A stretch of 22,834 nt of DNA from CAIZGX01 sp044354975 (GTDB taxonomy: Bacteria; Bacteroidota; Bacteroidia; Flavobacteriales_D; Sanyastnellaceae): contig JBIKZA010000039.1 of assembly GCA_044354975.1 (NCBI GenBank), positions 1-22,834 of the forward strand, read 5' to 3'. This document shows, in pieces, positions 20,600 to 22,834 of this stretch; position 1 is the stretch's first letter; the number at the start of each line of letters is the position of its first letter. Both the position numbers and the translations under genes were made by a program. The notes under the pieces were generated by a model that was not told the DNA's origin, ran no database searches, and saw only the letters and a list, made by a program, of their open reading frames with translations.

Positions 20600-22168
20600 T
20601 TATTGTTTAATAATTTTTAAACTCCGCTTCCCTTGCTCAGTTTCCACAACTATGAAATACATGCCGATAGGCAGATTTGAACCAGTAATTGTGTAGCTAT
20701 AGGTCCCTTTTATTTTGACACCATTATCAATTTCTTCGATGAGATGGCCCGAATTGTCGCAAAGCAAAACGCGAATAAGTTGTGTTTGCGGAAGTTCAAA
20801 AATAACTGTGGTTTGTTCGGTGAACGGATTTGGGAAAATGTTAGATTTTAGCTTTATCGGAATTTTGGAATCAATACCTAGTGAGAGTGAATCAAGCATT
20901 TCAAGGTACAATCCCATAGATTGAACATCTAAATAATTACCAGCAAGAGCTGCTTGATTGATGTGTCTTCCGATTAGATTTTTGATTTGAATTCGAGTCG
21001 ATGCTGAATACAAAGTACTGTCAAGCAAATAGGACGAAATGAGCCATCGAAACCCAGTGGCTGAGCCGCAACTATTCGAATAATTGAGCATATTTTGAAT
21101 GGCCCTTACGGACATTGTATCTAAATCTGCCTTGTATGGGCTTGCAGATGGAATTAAATTAATTGTAGGTACAGTGTTGTAGATAATTAGGTTTTGATAT
21201 CGTGAATTAGCGTTGTGCCCGTCCACCCAACGGCCATTTGGCGTTTGTCCCGGAAGAAGACCATAACGTAAGTTTAAAATGGCTCTGTCCAGATAATTTT
21301 CATCGTTGCTGAGTTGGTAGCCTCGCGTTAGTGCCAAAGAAACAAACGTATTGTAGTTGTAATTCACATTCATTTTCAGTGGCATCATGTAATTGGCTAC
21401 AGACAGTGCAATGTTCTTGTATTGAATGTTACCTGTATACTTGAAGGCTTCGTAATAGGCGTTGCAAATTACTCCTGCATCGAATTTGAATTCTCCTGTA
21501 TTGCTGTCGTCAATGATCCATCCGTTTATTAGGACTGAAGAGCTATCGACACCGAGTGAATTTAAATAGTTTTGAATAATAGGAGAAAAGACTGGGTCGC
21601 CATAAGGTCGCAAATCGGGAAATGGAAATGCGCCGTTGGGCAACTGCATGGTTGCCAAACTGTCCAAAGCCCTGTTCGCCCAGGATTGATAAAGAGATTT
21701 TCTTGTGAGGTCAGTTTCTTTTTCGGCTATTTCTAGAAGTCCAGCAGCAACTTCAGCCGATGCTCTTAAGTATATAGAATGGGGGTAATAAGAAGTCGGT
21801 GCCATCCCTTTAGCGACTTTCCAAAGGTCTGCATAAACCAAACTGTCTGCATCGATAAGTTCTCTTGAGAGCAAAAGGGCGCTGGATAAATTTTGCCAAC
21901 TGGTTTCCCCGATTAAGTTATAATAGTCTTCTATTGCGTCTGGCTTCCCACCTTCATTGCCAAAGGTGCTTTTGATTAAATTGTTAAGGCTGTCAATGGC
22001 AGAAAAATCTTCATGAACTAAAGCTGTGTCAAGCTGAATTTCAAGTGAGCTTAATTCAGATTGTTGTAATGATGACAAGGATTGAACAGAACCGCAGGGC
22101 TGGCCATAGCATTCAACTGCATTCAACACAACCAAAAGAAAAGTGAAAAATACAGTTGTTTTCCTCAT
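20600..22168 (-). CDS. Secreted protein with alpha-helical toroid-like region and T9SS sorting domain
   Basis: The 522-aa protein starts MRKTTVFFTFLLVVLNAVECYGQ, a signal peptide. The final 80 residues from 443 (NIFPNPFTEQTTVIFELPQ, then GMYFIVVETEQGKRSLKIIK) are a type A C-terminal sorting domain that sends proteins through the type IX secretion system to the cell surface. The body is rich in paired helices with motifs such as FKFDAGVICNAYYEAFKYTG, YKNIALSVANYM and NYLDRAILNLRYGL (each read in part), like the alpha/alpha toroid of polysaccharide lyases and unsaturated glycosidases. I see no clear catalytic set, so the enzyme activity is an open guess. It lies 53 bp downstream of the next gene on the same strand. 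Confidence 0.8.
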   Translation of the reverse strand: MRKTTVFFTFLLVVLNAVECYGQPCGSVQSLSSLQQSELSSLEIQLDTALVHEDFSAIDSLNNLIKSTFGNEGGKPDAIEDYYNLIGETSWQNLSSALLLSRELIDADSLVYADLWKVAKGMAPTSYYPHSIYLRASAEVAAGLLEIAEKETDLTRKSLYQSWANRALDSLATMQLPNGAFPFPDLRPYGDPVFSPIIQNYLNSLGVDSSSVLINGWIIDDSNTGEFKFDAGVICNAYYEAFKYTGNIQYKNIALSVANYMMPLKMNVNYNYNTFVSLALTRGYQLSNDENYLDRAILNLRYGLLPGQTPNGRWVDGHNANSRYQNLIIYNTVPTINLIPSASPYKADLDTMSVRAIQNMLNYSNSCGSATGFRWLISSYLLDSTLYSASTRIQIKNLIGRHINQAALAGNYLDVQSMGLYLEMLDSLSLGIDSKIPIKLKSNIFPNPFTEQTTVIFELPQTQLIRVLLCDNSGHLIEEIDNGVKIKGTYSYTITGSNLPIGMYFIVVETEQGKRSLKIIKQ

Positions 22169-22221
22169 TGTTTGTTCTTTGTTTCGTTGATGCCTTTGAC
22201 GTTATTCTTTTGATAAGTTGC

Positions 22222-22834
22222 TTAGTGCTCTTGCGCTATTTCATTCGCATAAAATTTTAAGCCAACTCGCGAAGCAAATATATCCGTGAAGTTAGGTGCT
22301 ACAAGTCCTCTCGTTTGATTAATTACCGCTTCCGTATTGGGCGAAAAGAGGTAAGGTGTATATCCAATTTGAACGAAAGGAGATAGTCGAATTTTATTTT
22401 TTATGTTGAAGGAATAACTTGTTCGAACGCTCAGATCACCGCCAATGCCGAAAGCTTTTGAGCGCATGTCGTTATAGGTGAAAGGTTCGTCATTTACATT
22501 TCTGAATAGAGCGCTTGAAGAGGCCGAGAGAATGAAGTCTGTGCAGAGTCCTTTCAAACTTCCAACGCTTTCATGACGCAGCATGTATCCCAAATTAAAA
22601 AAGTGCAAATTGTATTGATTCACGAAATTCACATTCTCAGCGTAGCTGCTGAAATGGGAATAAGATGCGTTTATTCCTTGTTTGAATTTATTTTCAGATT
22701 TGAAAATATAGGATACCGAGCCACTTATTCCATGCATGAATAGTGGTTGTTTTTCAGTTAGGAAGGGTCTACTGAAATTGTAAGTTTGGATGGCTTTATC
22801 CCAATTGCTGGCGAACATGTATTTGTACGAAAGA
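22222..22834 (-). CDS. Probable outer-membrane beta-barrel protein, 5' end beyond window
   Basis: The frame is open through the right edge (LSYKY precedes the first visible Met at 22818), so the gene almost certainly begins outside the window. The visible ~200 residues alternate aromatic and polar positions in short strands (GINASYSHFSSYAE, YNLHFFNLGYMLRHES, IRLSPFVQIGYTPYLF) and end with a strand ASRVGLKFYA plus a short polar tail. That pattern is typical of outer-membrane beta-barrels of Bacteroidota with an unknown cargo. It is probably the upstream partner of the T9SS-sorted protein gene. Confidence 0.6.
   Translation of the reverse strand, partial: LSYKYMFASNWDKAIQTYNFSRPFLTEKQPLFMHGISGSVSYIFKSENKFKQGINASYSHFSSYAENVNFVNQYNLHFFNLGYMLRHESVGSLKGLCTDFILSASSSALFRNVNDEPFTYNDMRSKAFGIGGDLSVRTSYSFNIKNKIRLSPFVQIGYTPYLFSPNTEAVINQTRGLVAPNFTDIFASRVGLKFYANEIAQEH

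Noticed and set aside
1..22834. tRNA genes, rRNA genes or IS elements
   Set aside because: I saw no cloverleaf with a TTCGANNC-type arm, no rRNA signature and no transposase frame in the window.

Overview
The window looks like chromosome of a Bacteroidota bacterium, most likely in the Flavobacteriales. The evidence is a type IX secretion C-terminal sorting domain, DUF4199 and DUF4476 proteins (families typical of the phylum), several TAnnTTTG promoter boxes with almost no Shine-Dalgarno sequences, and many signal peptides and lipoproteins. Most genes run at roughly 45-50% G+C; the first 530 bases are near 30% in the line I counted.

Layout. 1-770: the 5' part of an A+T-rich VOC-domain fusion gene (minus strand), preceded by a palindromic element that resembles an integron attC site. 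773-1735: a Fic AMP-transferase with a two-copy palindromic operator over its predicted promoter. 2053-3473: two overlapping glycosyltransferase genes. 3572-4919: a secreted protein and a lipoprotein. 5076-5456: a small membrane protein of the phage-holin-4 superfamily. 5558-7390: an exported protein resembling NHLRC2 (thioredoxin-like fold plus NHL repeats), convergent with a TPR lipoprotein (7387-8439). 8545-10771: a Wzx-type flippase with a TTG start, overlapping a DUF4476 gene. 10799-14679: a tight serine operon serC-serA-DUF1015-yggS. 14676-16178: DUF4199 plus a GtrB/DPM-like glycosyltransferase. 16249-16346: the SRP RNA gene with a clear promoter and terminator. 16374-19720: a YkgJ-type CxxCxxCC protein, a conserved protein of unknown function, and metK. 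19845-20279: a solitary GH24 muramidase. 20368-20516: a probable cyclase-gene remnant. 20600-22834: a secreted T9SS-sorted protein and the end of a probable beta-barrel gene.

The most unusual feature is a family of non-coding micro-hairpin arrays in five intergenic places (699-752, 1872-2049, 4950-5099, 19725-19823, 20284-20363). Each array strings together short perfect stems of 3-6 bp, mostly with 3-nt loops, separated by 4-5 nt spacers (GAAT/ATTC, ATTCC/ATTGG or TTGA). Of 29 three-base-loop units I counted, 23 have a GNA loop on one strand (TNC on the other). In two arrays the repeat is exactly 14 bp and changes between units fall only in the middle base of the loop. GNA loops are known to form unusually stable DNA mini-hairpins. 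Two arrays supply the stop codon or C-terminal codons of the neighbouring gene, and the Fic and muramidase genes each lie between two arrays. I know of no described element class that matches.

A second theme is transcription start. The SRP RNA gene calibrates where transcription begins after the TAnnTTTG box. Applied to serC, ykgJ and the lipoprotein at 4919, this places the start at or next to the ATG, which suggests leaderless mRNAs.
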